From RFSX01 sp965248155 (GTDB lineage Bacteria > Bacteroidota > Bacteroidia > Chitinophagales > Saprospiraceae), in assembly GCA_965248155.1 (NCBI GenBank), contig CBDFIO010000001.1:620001-684000 (forward strand): 64,000 nucleotides of DNA, in the 5' to 3' direction. The notes under the pieces were generated by a model that ran no database searches, was not told the origin of the DNA, and worked only from the letters and a program-made list of their open reading frames with translations. Shown in pieces: positions 53,347 through 62,886 of the stretch. Numbering within the stretch: the first letter of the stretch is position 1; every line of letters starts with the position of its first letter. The position numbers and the translations under genes are program-made.

Positions 53347-53780
53347 ACATTATTCACGTTAATTAAGAGAAACCGACGACCATAAAGACGACTAAATAAA
53401 TAAAACCCCTGTAAATCAAAGACTTACAAGGGTTATTGTAGCGTGAGGCGGGCTATATTATTTTTATTAGTATCATTCTTGCTTTGGGTGGGTTTTGGAT
53501 GATTATCTCCAACCTTTGTAATACCATAAGTTCATTACATATTTAGTTTTTGATTTTTTTATTACCTCCTCTATGAATCTATCTAAATAATTCTATGTAT
53601 TCTTGGAATTACTTCAATCCTTAATTTCACATAAAGTCTTTCGAGTTTATTAGCTATTATTCAATAAGTTCAATTATCGACTATTATGAGGGAAAATAGT
53701 GATGAAACGACCTCTATAACGACCCCAATAAAAAAAAGATACTCGTAATCAATTGATTATCAAGTACCTTTAGTGTAGTG
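53347..53780. other. Non-coding stretch right of the IS982 remnant
   Basis: Contains one clear hairpin terminator at 53404-53433 (AACCC, TGTAA, TTACA, GGGTT in nested pairing). No frame here looks coding. AT-rich otherwise. Confidence 0.5.
53404..53433. terminator. Hairpin terminator
   Basis: AACCCCTGTAA and TTACAAGGGTT form a stem with one mismatch and a loop of about 9 nt, flanked by A-rich and T-containing tracts. Confidence 0.55.
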
Positions 53781-53799
53781 TTGTCGGGGCGAGAGGATT
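53781..53799. repeat. Duplicated 3' end of tRNA-Pro (att-like)
   Basis: The 19-bp TTGTCGGGGCGAGAGGATT is identical to 53943-53961, which covers the 3' end of tRNA-Pro. After it comes a hairpin (GAGGAT/ATCCTC) in place of the rest of the tRNA. This is the usual footprint of an element that integrated at the tRNA. Confidence 0.65.
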
Positions 53800-53905
53800 G
53801 CCTTCGGCGATCCTCGAAAGGGGGTTGTTCAATAAAATCCCTGGTCACTTCGTGACTTGCTGTTATTTTTCCTGAATGGTTTATAAGCAAGCTTAACTCC
53901 ATCCA

Positions 53906-53944
53906 AAAAAAAATCCCGCCACACTTTGTGCAACAGGATTTTTT
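53906..53944 (-). terminator. Terminator after tRNA-Pro
   Basis: On the minus strand AATCCTGTTGCAC-AAA-GTGTGGCGGGATT is followed by nine T bases. It ends the tRNA transcript just after the mature 3' end. Confidence 0.7.
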
Positions 53945-54020
<76 letters not shown>

Positions 54021-54052
54021 AAACATAATTTTTTCCAGTTATAAATAACTGG

Positions 54053-54141
54053 CGGTGAGAGGGGGATTCGAACCCCCGGTACCTGTTTCCAAGTACGCCG
54101 GTTTAGCAAACCGGTGGTTTCAGCCACTCACCCACCTCACC
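54053..54141 (-). tRNA. tRNA-Ser (anticodon GCT)
   Basis: 89 nt with the long variable arm typical of tRNA-Ser (TACTTGGAAACAGGTA). Acceptor GGTGAGG/TCTCACC with discriminator G, anticodon loop TTGCTAA between CCGG pairs, and T arm GGGGGTTCGAATCCCCC. It lies 32 nt upstream of tRNA-Pro and is probably co-transcribed with it. Confidence 0.95.
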
Positions 54142-54484
54142 ATCGTGAAATGTGCATGATCATCATGCAAATATCAGTCCCTTTAAAAGGGATGCAAAGA
54201 TATAATATTATATATAGTATATGCCAAGAATTTTAACTGTTTTTTAGATTTTAATTCTATAGCCAGGCAACATTCATTGTAATCCCTTAGTATGTACAGT
54301 TTTACCGGCTTTCCTGGTTTATTTGCTTATTATTTCAATAATAAATTCCGCATCAGAGAAATGAATAATCTTAAGAACTTAAAACATATAGATTTTTATT
54401 AGAATTGGATTTTTCAATAATATTATTGCAAATCACTTCCAATATTTGTCTTTTTTATACACCTCGATCAAAACTATTGTGATC
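54142..54484. other. Intergenic stretch between tRNA-Ser and the membrane/TPR gene
   Basis: About 340 bp, AT-rich. It should contain the tRNA promoter near the right side of tRNA-Ser, but I see no clear -7 box. Nothing else is evident. Confidence 0.4.
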
Positions 54485-56482
54485 TTATTTTTTTGCAAAG
54501 TTTAGGATTAGATTTTCTAAAGACACATTTTGTTGTATTCCTTTTGCTATTTCTTGGATCACATGATCATCAGGCCATTTCAAAAGGTAAGCATTCGAAT
54601 GATTTGAAGCGATATCTCTGGCACCAGATTCCAGGGCTATATGTATTGCCATTCTTAAAGCTTTTTTCTCATTAGGATAGTTATATTTTATTAATTTTTC
54701 AGCATAGTTCAAAGCTTGCTCAAACTGATCCAATTCAAAATGAGCTTCAACCAAGCGAAGTATATTGAGCTTGTGTGAAGGATCGAATTTATAGGCTTTA
54801 TTCAATTCCAATAGTGCTTCAGTATAGCTTTGAATTTTGAAATAATAATTTCCTAAATTCGATTGCAGTTGAGCATATTGTTCGTCATTCCCAATCAATG
54901 CAAAAGGTTCAAGATCTTCTAAGACATTTTTATATCTGGATAAATATTGAACAGAATCCATCTGAACAAGATTTATTGCAAAGTCTAATTGTCTGCTTGA
55001 CCATTCATAATAACTTTTAAATACTCTTTTCCCAATGTGTTCTATTCTTTCGGAATAAGCATCTTTGGAAGCATTTACAAAATAGAACGGTATGTGTAGC
55101 AGGCTTAATGATATACATATTATGAGTAATCTTTGTCTAATATTAGAGGGAATACTATAGTTACGAAATAGCCACAAGGTCAATACTAAAATGATCGGTA
55201 CCGGAAGACAATAAATATCCCAGTCCATAGGAAGTGTTCTTAATGGATTGAACATAAACAAAAATGAAATAAATAGAATCAGGCTTAAGCCCAAGCTAAG
55301 CACCGGCAAAGACTGCCATTGTATTTTCTTAAGATTATATATTACAACTACAATAAATGTTAAAATCAAGGGTGTAGACCAAAATAGAATTGCATTAAAA
55401 AAGTCATGCAAATGATAAAATCCAAAGAGATTATAACGATCATAGGGTGCTTGTGGAGAAAATATTGGTAAAAACAAGCGTTCAGCATCAGTAGTTTGTT
55501 TAAGTACTCGAGGATCCACATGGTCTTGAAGAATTACAAAATAAATTATTAATCCAATTATATATATTGGAATTATGATGTATTTAATTAAACATTTCCA
55601 GTTTTGATACTTTTTGAATGCCGGATAGCGGCTGGAACAATGAGAAAAAATCAGGACAAATAAAGCAGGAATGAAAAGTATACTTATAAGATGAAGTCTT
55701 ATCAAAATCAATTGTAAAAAAATCAATAAAATCAAATGTTTCACTCTTCTTTTTTGGCAATACTTTAGAAGCAGAATACACCACCAAAGAATGGCTAAAT
55801 ATATTGGTGTATAAGTTTCAAAATGGCCAAAGAAAGTGCCCATCATCGGAGGACAAATTCCTAATAATGCGATTAGATACTTTGTAATAGGCTGCCTTAT
55901 TTGACTATGAGTGAAGTACAACCAGCTAAAAACCCAAACGGATCCGCCGAAGACTCCTGTCCAAACGAATATCTGCCTGTAACTAACATTAAGTAAATAA
56001 GAGAGATAATGAATAAGTGCAAATACAAATTTTCTTCCTGTATCAGGTTTTAGACTTAAAGCAGTTAAAGCATCGGCAATTTCATCAGGAAGTTTTGTAA
56101 CAATAAAATCTGGATTGTGGTGAAAAAAAAATGAATCTCCATAATTATCGAAGTAGATAGGGAAATTGTAAAATAAACATCCAAAAATTAAAGTAATAAA
56201 ACTGATTTTATACGAGGCAGGAATATGTCTGCTTGACTTCCAAATTCGTTCCAGCTTGTCTGTGATAAACCTGGGATAAAAACAGGCTATGAAAATTAAA
56301 CTCACACATAAAATCCCTATAATAAATTGCCATTCTACTGCGAGGTAATAAACAAAATGCGTCGCCCACCAGCTTTCAGGATAAAAGAATGAAATCAAAA
56401 ATATTGCAATGAATAAAAAACTTAATAGAAACAGAACTTTCAAAGAATGGGATTGTGATATTCTCTTTATTGGTTCATTCAT
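54485..56482 (-). CDS. Polytopic membrane protein with C-terminal TPR repeats
   Basis: 665 residues. About twelve hydrophobic helices fill residues 15-465, with a first extracytoplasmic loop carrying NYGDSFFFHHNPDF after the third helix, in the manner of GT-C type glycosyltransferases or O-antigen-related enzymes. Residues 540-650 hold TPR-like helices (AQLQSNLGNYYFKIQSYTEA, VEAHFELDQFEQALNYAEKL). Substrate unknown; a lipid-linked sugar transferase is a guess from topology. It is divergent from the small secreted gene on its right. Confidence 0.7.
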   Translation of the reverse strand: MNEPIKRISQSHSLKVLFLLSFLFIAIFLISFFYPESWWATHFVYYLAVEWQFIIGILCVSLIFIACFYPRFITDKLERIWKSSRHIPASYKISFITLIFGCLFYNFPIYFDNYGDSFFFHHNPDFIVTKLPDEIADALTALSLKPDTGRKFVFALIHYLSYLLNVSYRQIFVWTGVFGGSVWVFSWLYFTHSQIRQPITKYLIALLGICPPMMGTFFGHFETYTPIYLAILWWCILLLKYCQKRRVKHLILLIFLQLILIRLHLISILFIPALFVLIFSHCSSRYPAFKKYQNWKCLIKYIIIPIYIIGLIIYFVILQDHVDPRVLKQTTDAERLFLPIFSPQAPYDRYNLFGFYHLHDFFNAILFWSTPLILTFIVVVIYNLKKIQWQSLPVLSLGLSLILFISFLFMFNPLRTLPMDWDIYCLPVPIILVLTLWLFRNYSIPSNIRQRLLIICISLSLLHIPFYFVNASKDAYSERIEHIGKRVFKSYYEWSSRQLDFAINLVQMDSVQYLSRYKNVLEDLEPFALIGNDEQYAQLQSNLGNYYFKIQSYTEALLELNKAYKFDPSHKLNILRLVEAHFELDQFEQALNYAEKLIKYNYPNEKKALRMAIHIALESGARDIASNHSNAYLLKWPDDHVIQEIAKGIQQNVSLENLILNFAKK

Positions 56483-56711
56483 TAGCTCTAATATAATACA
56501 GAGATAAACATTGAGAATTTAAGCTCAGGATATTATCGCTGAAATTTAGATTTTAAAAATCTCCTTATAAAATCATAGGGAAATTCGTAAATGCTAAGAA
56601 AAATCATCCATAGAAAATCCCAGTTCATCTAAAAAAAATCTGAGTTTAGTCGAAGTCCACATAATAAAATCGGGTTTAAAGCATTAAATTTTTATATAAT
56701 CTTCCAACAAA

Positions 56712-57128
56712 ATGCTACGATCCACACTATCTGTACTTCTTGTTTCAGGCTTTTTGATGCCTAGCAATACAATTTTAGCGCAATTAGAAGAATTACCTTG
56801 TATCTGTGAATTAATGGCATCCCTTGAAATTGTCCCTGCTGATTTCAACAAAAAAATTATCATAACTAAAGAAGAAGAGACAGAAAATATAAGTTGGAAT
56901 TTTGAAATAGAACCTGAGGATGAAAGCTGGATTTATGAAAGTGAACCACTGATAGAAACTCCGATTGTAGAAGAACCTGCAATACAAAAAGAAAGAAATG
57001 AAACTCCTAGACAAAGAGTTCAACTCAACCCTGATCGTCCACGCAAAAAAAGAATAAAACCAAGAATTCGAAAACGTAAAAGCACCTTTGTTAAATATAA
57101 AGGACAATGTCCTGACTTTAGAAAATAA
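56712..57128 (+). CDS. Small secreted protein, acidic middle and basic tail
   Basis: 138 residues with a signal peptide (about 1-23, ending TILAQ), two Cys (CIC) soon after cleavage, an acidic Glu/Pro-rich middle (EIEPEDESWIYESEPLIETP) and a very basic end (RPRKKRIKPRIRKRK). I do not recognise it. The pattern suggests a disordered envelope protein. It ends 2 nt from the convergent crtZ stop. Confidence 0.6.
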   Translation: MLRSTLSVLLVSGFLMPSNTILAQLEELPCICELMASLEIVPADFNKKIIITKEEETENISWNFEIEPEDESWIYESEPLIETPIVEEPAIQKERNETPRQRVQLNPDRPRKKRIKPRIRKRKSTFVKYKGQCPDFRK

Positions 57129-57130
57129 AT

Positions 57131-57619
57131 CTAATCAGCTTTGATATAAGTAGCCCACTCTTTTCTTTTTTTGAAATATTTTCTGCTAACGACAAGAAGG
57201 CCAAAAGACTCTCCATCTAACCTTCCTTTTTTGGAATGGTGAGCGCCATGAGCTCTGAGGACAGCTCTGGAATATTTTGTATCCAATTGTCTGAACCAAC
57301 TGAATCTCTGATGAATATAAACATCATGAATGAGGAAATAAATCAAGCCATATACAGAAATCCCAATACCGACAAATAATAAGAATGTCAATCCAGCTGC
57401 AAATGATCCAAACAAATAACAGAAAAATGAAGGAACTGCAAAGACAAGGAAAAAGCGATCATTCTTTTCGAAGAAGCCATGTTTTTTGTCTGGATCATGA
57501 TGATCTTCATGCCAGCTCCAGAGGACTCCATGCATGACATACTTGTGTGTAAACCAAGCCACGAATTCCATCATAAATGCGGTAAAAAGGACGATTAAGA
57601 TATTAATTAGAATATTCAT
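57131..57619 (-). CDS. crtZ: Beta-carotene hydroxylase (fatty acid hydroxylase superfamily)
   Basis: A 162-residue integral membrane di-iron hydroxylase. It shows the expected histidine boxes: HKYVMH, HEDHH, HDVYIHQR and HGAHH. Length and motif spacing fit bacterial CrtZ, which adds hydroxyls to the beta-ionone rings of beta-carotene to give zeaxanthin. It starts 31 nt after the sensor-kinase gene on the same strand, so the two may share a transcript. No other carotenoid gene is in the window. Confidence 0.85.
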   Translation of the reverse strand: MNILINILIVLFTAFMMEFVAWFTHKYVMHGVLWSWHEDHHDPDKKHGFFEKNDRFFLVFAVPSFFCYLFGSFAAGLTFLLFVGIGISVYGLIYFLIHDVYIHQRFSWFRQLDTKYSRAVLRAHGAHHSKKGRLDGESFGLLVVSRKYFKKRKEWATYIKAD

Positions 57620-57650
57620 CTCAATTGTTGATTAAATTAGCTTAACAATA

Positions 57651-60600
57651 TTAATCTAAGGTAATCCTTTTGTCATTGTCTTGGTAGTATGATTGCCTAA
57701 TTATATCTAATTCGATATAAAAATCGGTGCCTTTATCGGGTTCTGAATCAAAATAAATCCTTCCATTCATTGATTCGATCATATTTGCACATATAGCTAA
57801 GCCTAATCCGGATCCGGAATCCTTGGTTGTAAATTTTGGTTGGAATATCTTATTCCGCATGTCAAAAGGAATTCCAATACCATTATCACTGACTTTTATA
57901 ATGGCTTTATCGCCTTTACTTTCCAAGGTGAGATTAATTTTTCCTCTCCTCGTATTTGGTATGGATTCAATTGCATTTTTTACCAAATTGTTCAATATTC
58001 TGATCAATTGATTTTTGTCGGCATAGACAAATAATGGATCTATAGGTTCAGAAAGAAAGATGTCCATATCTTCTCTTTTTCTAAATAGATTATGGACAAG
58101 TTCAACGACTTCATTTAGTTCAATTTTTACATTGGAAGATTGTGGTAATTCAGCAAAGCTGCTGAAGGCGTTTGCAATTTCAGTGAGATTATCAATTTGC
58201 TCTAATAAGGTATTTGATATTTTTTTGGATATAGCTGATGCTTCTTCTGGATTTTGTTTGATCGCTTTTTCAAGATATTGAATACTCAATTTCATCGGTG
58301 TCAATGGATTTTTTATCTCATGTGCTACTTGCTTCGCCATTTCTCTCCAGGCTGAATCCCTTTCAGTTTTGGCAAGAATCTGAGCACTTTCTTCTAGTTT
58401 GTTGACCAATTTATTGTAGTTCATAATCAGACTGCCAATTTCATCGTCTCTTTCCCAGTCAATTAATTCATTTTCCTTTCCTAACTGGAGCTGCAATAAT
58501 TTTTGATTTAGTATAGAAAGAGGTTTTGTAATTGACCTTGCTATGAAGATCGCAATGACACTAGCGATAAGAAAAAGGAAAACGTACACATTAAAAATCG
58601 ATCCCAAGAAATCGTATACATAGGAACTGTCTTTATTGGTCTGTCGATGATCTACGGAGCTTATTCCTATGGTATTCCCATTTAAGATAATTGGGATATA
58701 ACTCTTAAGTTGTTTGTTTGAGCGATCAGTGAACGGAGGAGGATATTCCTGTTTAGTGAAAAAAGTATAGGTAAAATAATCCGTAGATTCTTTATTTCCC
58801 TGAAGTTTAAAAATGTCCAGATCTACATTATGGATATGTTCGATTTTTGATTTATAGTTTGAAGCAATGGCCATAGCTTCGTTTGATGTTTGAGCTACAG
58901 CAATATTATCTTGTATTTCGTTAGCTAAACTTTCTATTTTATCCGCAAAATATTTATCCTTTTCAGCAGATAGATATTTTCTCATGAATGAATTGGTAAT
59001 ACTTGCGATAATGACAAACGAAAGTAATATTACCAGAATTAATGAAATTTGAATTTTTGAATTAAGCGTGTCGAAACGCTGAAATTTAAAAGGCCACTCT
59101 TCAGGTAAAAAATTGAAAAATGAGTGACTGAGACTTATGAAAATGCTTAATAAAACAATCAAACAGAATAGTAAAGAAAATAGAGCTATCGGCTTTATAA
59201 GTCCTGAAAATGATTTTTTTGAGACCAACACCTGATTGATACCAGGAGCATATTTTACATAAGCATTTGATTTATGGTATATGATTTCCTGGAAACTGTT
59301 TTGAACAATGTCAAGCTCTTCCTGACTTAAATCTATCTCATTGTATAGTAGTTGATCGTCTTTATAGTAGTTAAAGTTGAAATCAAACTGATTATTAGAT
59401 TCTAGTGTAAAAGCAATTCTGCTGGTATACGAACTGTCAATAACATCTTCCACCCATATCGTATTGTTGATTTCGTCATATTCTATTCTGGAATCCCAGT
59501 TTATCAGATAGTTCTTGATTCTATTGTACTTTGAATTATTGAACAATGCATCTCCATTGGTTCTATATAATTCTACAGAAATATCCTCTAGATTAAACTT
59601 AGACATTATAAAGGAATCAAAATCTGATTTGTCATATCTGGCTTCAGGAGGAAGGGTTAACAGGTCTTTAATAACTATAGATATAGAATCTAGAATTGAT
59701 GAACTTTTTAACTCATTAATCTTTTTTTCCGGGATTTCCTTAATTATTGTTTTGATAAATTCATGGCGATTGCTCACTTCTTTTTTAATGTCATAATTGA
59801 AAAAGAGAGCAGATAGATAAGCTGCAAAAAAGATAGCCCACCAAATTATCCAGGTGATGTTTTTTGATTTTACATCTACAAATAAATCATATAGCAGAAT
59901 ATAGACAATCAAAAAAACGAACAGAACAAAAGGATTTAGTTCAAGATGAATTTGCTCGGCGAAATAGCTAATAATAAGACAGAGCATGCCAAAGCTTGCA
60001 TAGACCCAGGGTTTTGATACTTTCTTTTTTCGAATTTCTACAAAAAGGCTGTATGCAAAAACAAAAATTCCTGCCTGGATAATCAGTATTGCAAGGATAG
60101 ATAGTAAATCATTTAGACTGATCAGAGAAAGATCATTAAAGGAGTTAAACACTTCACTGCCATTAACCAACAACTGTATTAATCGAATATGCGAAACGGT
60201 CAAAAGAATAAAGAATATTGCATTTACAATCAGGGATATACGATCAGATTTTATTTTTTTAAATATCTCTTTTGAACTCAGAATATTTAACAGACCAAAT
60301 ATGATTAGAGCATCAATTAGCAGATCAATAACGCAGTAGCTGAAATTTTCAAATAGGGCATTGCTTAATTCAATATTTTGGAATCTGTCTTGCCATTCGA
60401 AAAATATCATGGCTAGTCTAACAATTACAAGAGATAATATAACACCTAATTTATTAGTATTGAGACTGATAATGATTAAGGAAAGAAATGCCAACAGGTA
60501 GAATATAATTAATATGACATTGAGCCTGTAAGGTCTGTAGATGACTTGATCCTGAATGCCTTGTAATTCAGAAATATGTGTATGTTCATTTGGACTACTT

Positions 60601-61046
60601 TCAGATGTTTTTTGATTGAATAATCCATTTTTAAGTATATCGTTATGAATATTTCCGGACTCATCAATTACAGCTTTGCATAATTCAATCTTGAAACCAT
60701 TATGAAGATATGTATGACAAAGGGTGTCAGTAAGCTGGATGTTGTTCCAGAAAATTAGGCTGTCTCCTTCAAATAATCTGCATTGGATTCCTTGTTTTGC
60801 AAGTTGATTTTCAATCTTCTTGATTTTATTGAAGTCTTGGTTGGTCAAACTATCCTTGGCGAATAATTGAAGCTGATTATTATCTAACAAATAGTCTTTC
60901 TGAACATTTAAAGACTGGCTGACATAAGCATCGATTTTATCCAATGACTGAGCTAATGGATATTCTCTATAACTGAAGAGATCAGCTAATAGAGCGATCG
61001 TAAATATCACAATTGGAAAAAGATAACTTTTGTGCATAAGTCTCAA
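57651..61046 (-). CDS. Large NtrY-like membrane sensor histidine kinase
   Basis: 1,131 residues. One N-terminal helix, an extracytoplasmic stretch, then a block of about seven helices (roughly 170-400), a second sensor region (about 415-610), a further pair of helices flanking a third region, and a HAMP-like linker (ARSITKPLSILNQKLLQLQ) at about 800-855. The kinase core has the phospho-accepting His at about 909 in HEIKNPLTP, the N box NNLVKNAIES (about 1019), DNGIG and GSGLGLA. It has no receiver domain, and its response regulator is not adjacent. Confidence 0.9.
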   Translation of the reverse strand: MRLMHKSYLFPIVIFTIALLADLFSYREYPLAQSLDKIDAYVSQSLNVQKDYLLDNNQLQLFAKDSLTNQDFNKIKKIENQLAKQGIQCRLFEGDSLIFWNNIQLTDTLCHTYLHNGFKIELCKAVIDESGNIHNDILKNGLFNQKTSESSPNEHTHISELQGIQDQVIYRPYRLNVILIIFYLLAFLSLIIISLNTNKLGVILSLVIVRLAMIFFEWQDRFQNIELSNALFENFSYCVIDLLIDALIIFGLLNILSSKEIFKKIKSDRISLIVNAIFFILLTVSHIRLIQLLVNGSEVFNSFNDLSLISLNDLLSILAILIIQAGIFVFAYSLFVEIRKKKVSKPWVYASFGMLCLIISYFAEQIHLELNPFVLFVFLIVYILLYDLFVDVKSKNITWIIWWAIFFAAYLSALFFNYDIKKEVSNRHEFIKTIIKEIPEKKINELKSSSILDSISIVIKDLLTLPPEARYDKSDFDSFIMSKFNLEDISVELYRTNGDALFNNSKYNRIKNYLINWDSRIEYDEINNTIWVEDVIDSSYTSRIAFTLESNNQFDFNFNYYKDDQLLYNEIDLSQEELDIVQNSFQEIIYHKSNAYVKYAPGINQVLVSKKSFSGLIKPIALFSLLFCLIVLLSIFISLSHSFFNFLPEEWPFKFQRFDTLNSKIQISLILVILLSFVIIASITNSFMRKYLSAEKDKYFADKIESLANEIQDNIAVAQTSNEAMAIASNYKSKIEHIHNVDLDIFKLQGNKESTDYFTYTFFTKQEYPPPFTDRSNKQLKSYIPIILNGNTIGISSVDHRQTNKDSSYVYDFLGSIFNVYVFLFLIASVIAIFIARSITKPLSILNQKLLQLQLGKENELIDWERDDEIGSLIMNYNKLVNKLEESAQILAKTERDSAWREMAKQVAHEIKNPLTPMKLSIQYLEKAIKQNPEEASAISKKISNTLLEQIDNLTEIANAFSSFAELPQSSNVKIELNEVVELVHNLFRKREDMDIFLSEPIDPLFVYADKNQLIRILNNLVKNAIESIPNTRRGKINLTLESKGDKAIIKVSDNGIGIPFDMRNKIFQPKFTTKDSGSGLGLAICANMIESMNGRIYFDSEPDKGTDFYIELDIIRQSYYQDNDKRITLD

Positions 61047-61162
61047 ACCTGATGCAATTTACGTATTATTATTTATTTTAATATGTAGAAAAGGTCTTGT
61101 CTTTGAATTAATTATTTGGATCATAATGAATTATTTTTCCATAAAAACCATTTAATTAATCC

Positions 61163-61546
61163 AGTATGTGTTCCATCGCTTCAATGAAGATTGAAGAGGA
61201 AAGTCCGGACAACGTAGAGTACTGTACCATCTAACAGATGGGTCTTGATTTTTAAAATTGAGAACAGAAAGTGTCACAGAAACTAAACTACCTTTATTAA
61301 AATGCTTGCATGATAATAAAGGAAAAGCTGAAACTGTGAGGTAAGAGCTCACATATTAGTAAGGTAACTTATTAGTAGGACAAACCTTGCGGGTTGAAAT
61401 GCCATGTATACCTCGAACTCTTAGGAGATAAAGTTACTCGCTTTAATGAACAGAGATTTCTTTGTGAATTCGGGGAGGGTAGGCAGAATAGATAAATGAT
61501 GGAAGTCCTTCGAATGAAGGAAACAGAATCCGGCTTATAGCATACT
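61163..61546 (+). ncRNA. rnpB: RNase P RNA, bacterial type A
   Basis: Catalytic RNA of RNase P, which trims the 5' leader of tRNA precursors. The universal P4/CR-I motif GAGGAAAGTCCGGAC is at 61196-61210, and the matching 3' motif with GAATCCGGCTTATAG is near 61526-61540. The terminal helix P1 is AGTATG (61163)/CATACT (61541). Length about 384 nt. A strong terminator follows at once. The strand is opposite to both neighbours. Confidence 0.93.
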
Positions 61547-61553
61547 TTAATAA

Positions 61554-61592
61554 AAAAAGGAGCATGAATATCATGCTCCTTTTTTTATTTTT
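61554..61592 (+). terminator. Terminator between rnpB and porV
   Basis: AGGAGCATGA-TAT-TCATGCTCCT is a perfect stem with A-run before and T-run after it. It serves rnpB from the left and porV from the right. Confidence 0.88.
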
Positions 61593-61608
61593 ATATCTGA
61601 TTGTCTTT

Positions 61609-62850
61609 CTATTCTTCGGTTTGTCCGGTCAGAGCTTCAAAATCAAACTGTAATGTAAACCGGAGTGTATTGTCTAGAGGATTTCTACGATTGTTTGTTG
61701 GTACTAAATACGAAATATCAAGCGCAAAAACATTGTATTTTAATCCAGCACCTACAGTAATAAATTGTCTGTCACCTTTTGTTGGATGCTCGTAATAATA
61801 TCCTGCTCTCACAGCAAATTGCTTGTCATACCAATATTCTACACCAAGTGAAGAATTTAATTCTTTAAATTCTTCACTAATACCTCCCTGAGCATCTCCG
61901 AATGAATTGATCAGAGCTGAAAACATCGATTGCTCCTTATAATCAGGCTCGTCGTTATTATTCTTATCATATTCTGGATTTTCAATTACATTGCCATCTG
62001 GCTCAAGTATTAAAGGTGCAATTGGCGAAGGAATCAATAATTTGTTGACATCCAAGTTGAATGCAATTGAATTAAACTCATCAAAATTCAATGTCAAACC
62101 AGCGCCTAATCCTAAGTTGGCGGGTAGAAAATCTTTAAACTGAGATTGAGTATAAGTTACTTTGGAGCCCAAATTAGAAATCGCTCCTCCAAAGAACCAC
62201 TCACTTCCAAAAGCTGTCAGGTTTCCCTTTTTCCGGTAACTAAATGAGATATCAGCTGCAAATGCATTTGCAGCTTTTATTTGAACACCTCCTACCTGTT
62301 GTCCGGAAGCGAGATTGGAGTAGATATATTTAACTGTTAATCCTGCAGAAAAATTTTCCGCTAATTTTCGGCTATAGCCAAATGCGAATTCCAGCTCCCT
62401 TGGTTTACCCAAACCAGCCGGATTACCATCAAGGTTTGTAAAGGTAATTTCTCCCAGAGAGAAAAATCTCAAACCAAATCCAAGCGTTTGTAAATCATCT
62501 ACCTTCTTATACCCTGATAAATATGTCAGATAAACATCCCGTAATCCAATATTTCTTAACCAAGGAGTATAAGTAGCAGCAAAACTCATGTCTTTCTCTA
62601 CAAAAGCAAGTTTGGATGAGTTGTAATGCAAGGAATTTGGATCAGCCGATGTGGCTATACCGGAATCTCCCATTGCACCACCTCTAGCATCTGGAACTAT
62701 TCTTAAGAATGGCATCGCAGAAAGAATAGCATTGGGGAGACATTGATCGTTGGCGCCAGTCACACATTTTTTAAATGGATTATAGTATTGACCATAACTT
62801 GTCGTGCCTATAAAAAGAGTTGCCGCCAGTATTATAAATATACGGTTCAT
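61609..62850 (-). CDS. porV: Type IX secretion system outer membrane protein PorV (LptO)
   Basis: 413 residues from MNRIFIILAATLF; I prefer this start to the one 21 nt upstream because it begins directly with a signal peptide (cleavage near TTSYGQ). The body is a 14-strand-type beta-barrel with the family features FLRIVPDARGGAMGDSGIAT and SLHYNSSKLAF near the N-terminus. PorV brings substrates carrying a C-terminal signal from the Sov (SprA) translocon to the PorU sortase. It follows porU on the same strand. Confidence 0.93.
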   Translation of the reverse strand: MNRIFIILAATLFIGTTSYGQYYNPFKKCVTGANDQCLPNAILSAMPFLRIVPDARGGAMGDSGIATSADPNSLHYNSSKLAFVEKDMSFAATYTPWLRNIGLRDVYLTYLSGYKKVDDLQTLGFGLRFFSLGEITFTNLDGNPAGLGKPRELEFAFGYSRKLAENFSAGLTVKYIYSNLASGQQVGGVQIKAANAFAADISFSYRKKGNLTAFGSEWFFGGAISNLGSKVTYTQSQFKDFLPANLGLGAGLTLNFDEFNSIAFNLDVNKLLIPSPIAPLILEPDGNVIENPEYDKNNNDEPDYKEQSMFSALINSFGDAQGGISEEFKELNSSLGVEYWYDKQFAVRAGYYYEHPTKGDRQFITVGAGLKYNVFALDISYLVPTNNRRNPLDNTLRFTLQFDFEALTGQTEE

Positions 62851-62886
62851 AAAGTTTCTAAATTGCAGCAAAATTAATATTAAAAG

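Noticed and set aside
61152..61352. A 66-codon minus-strand frame
   Set aside because: It is antisense to RNase P RNA.
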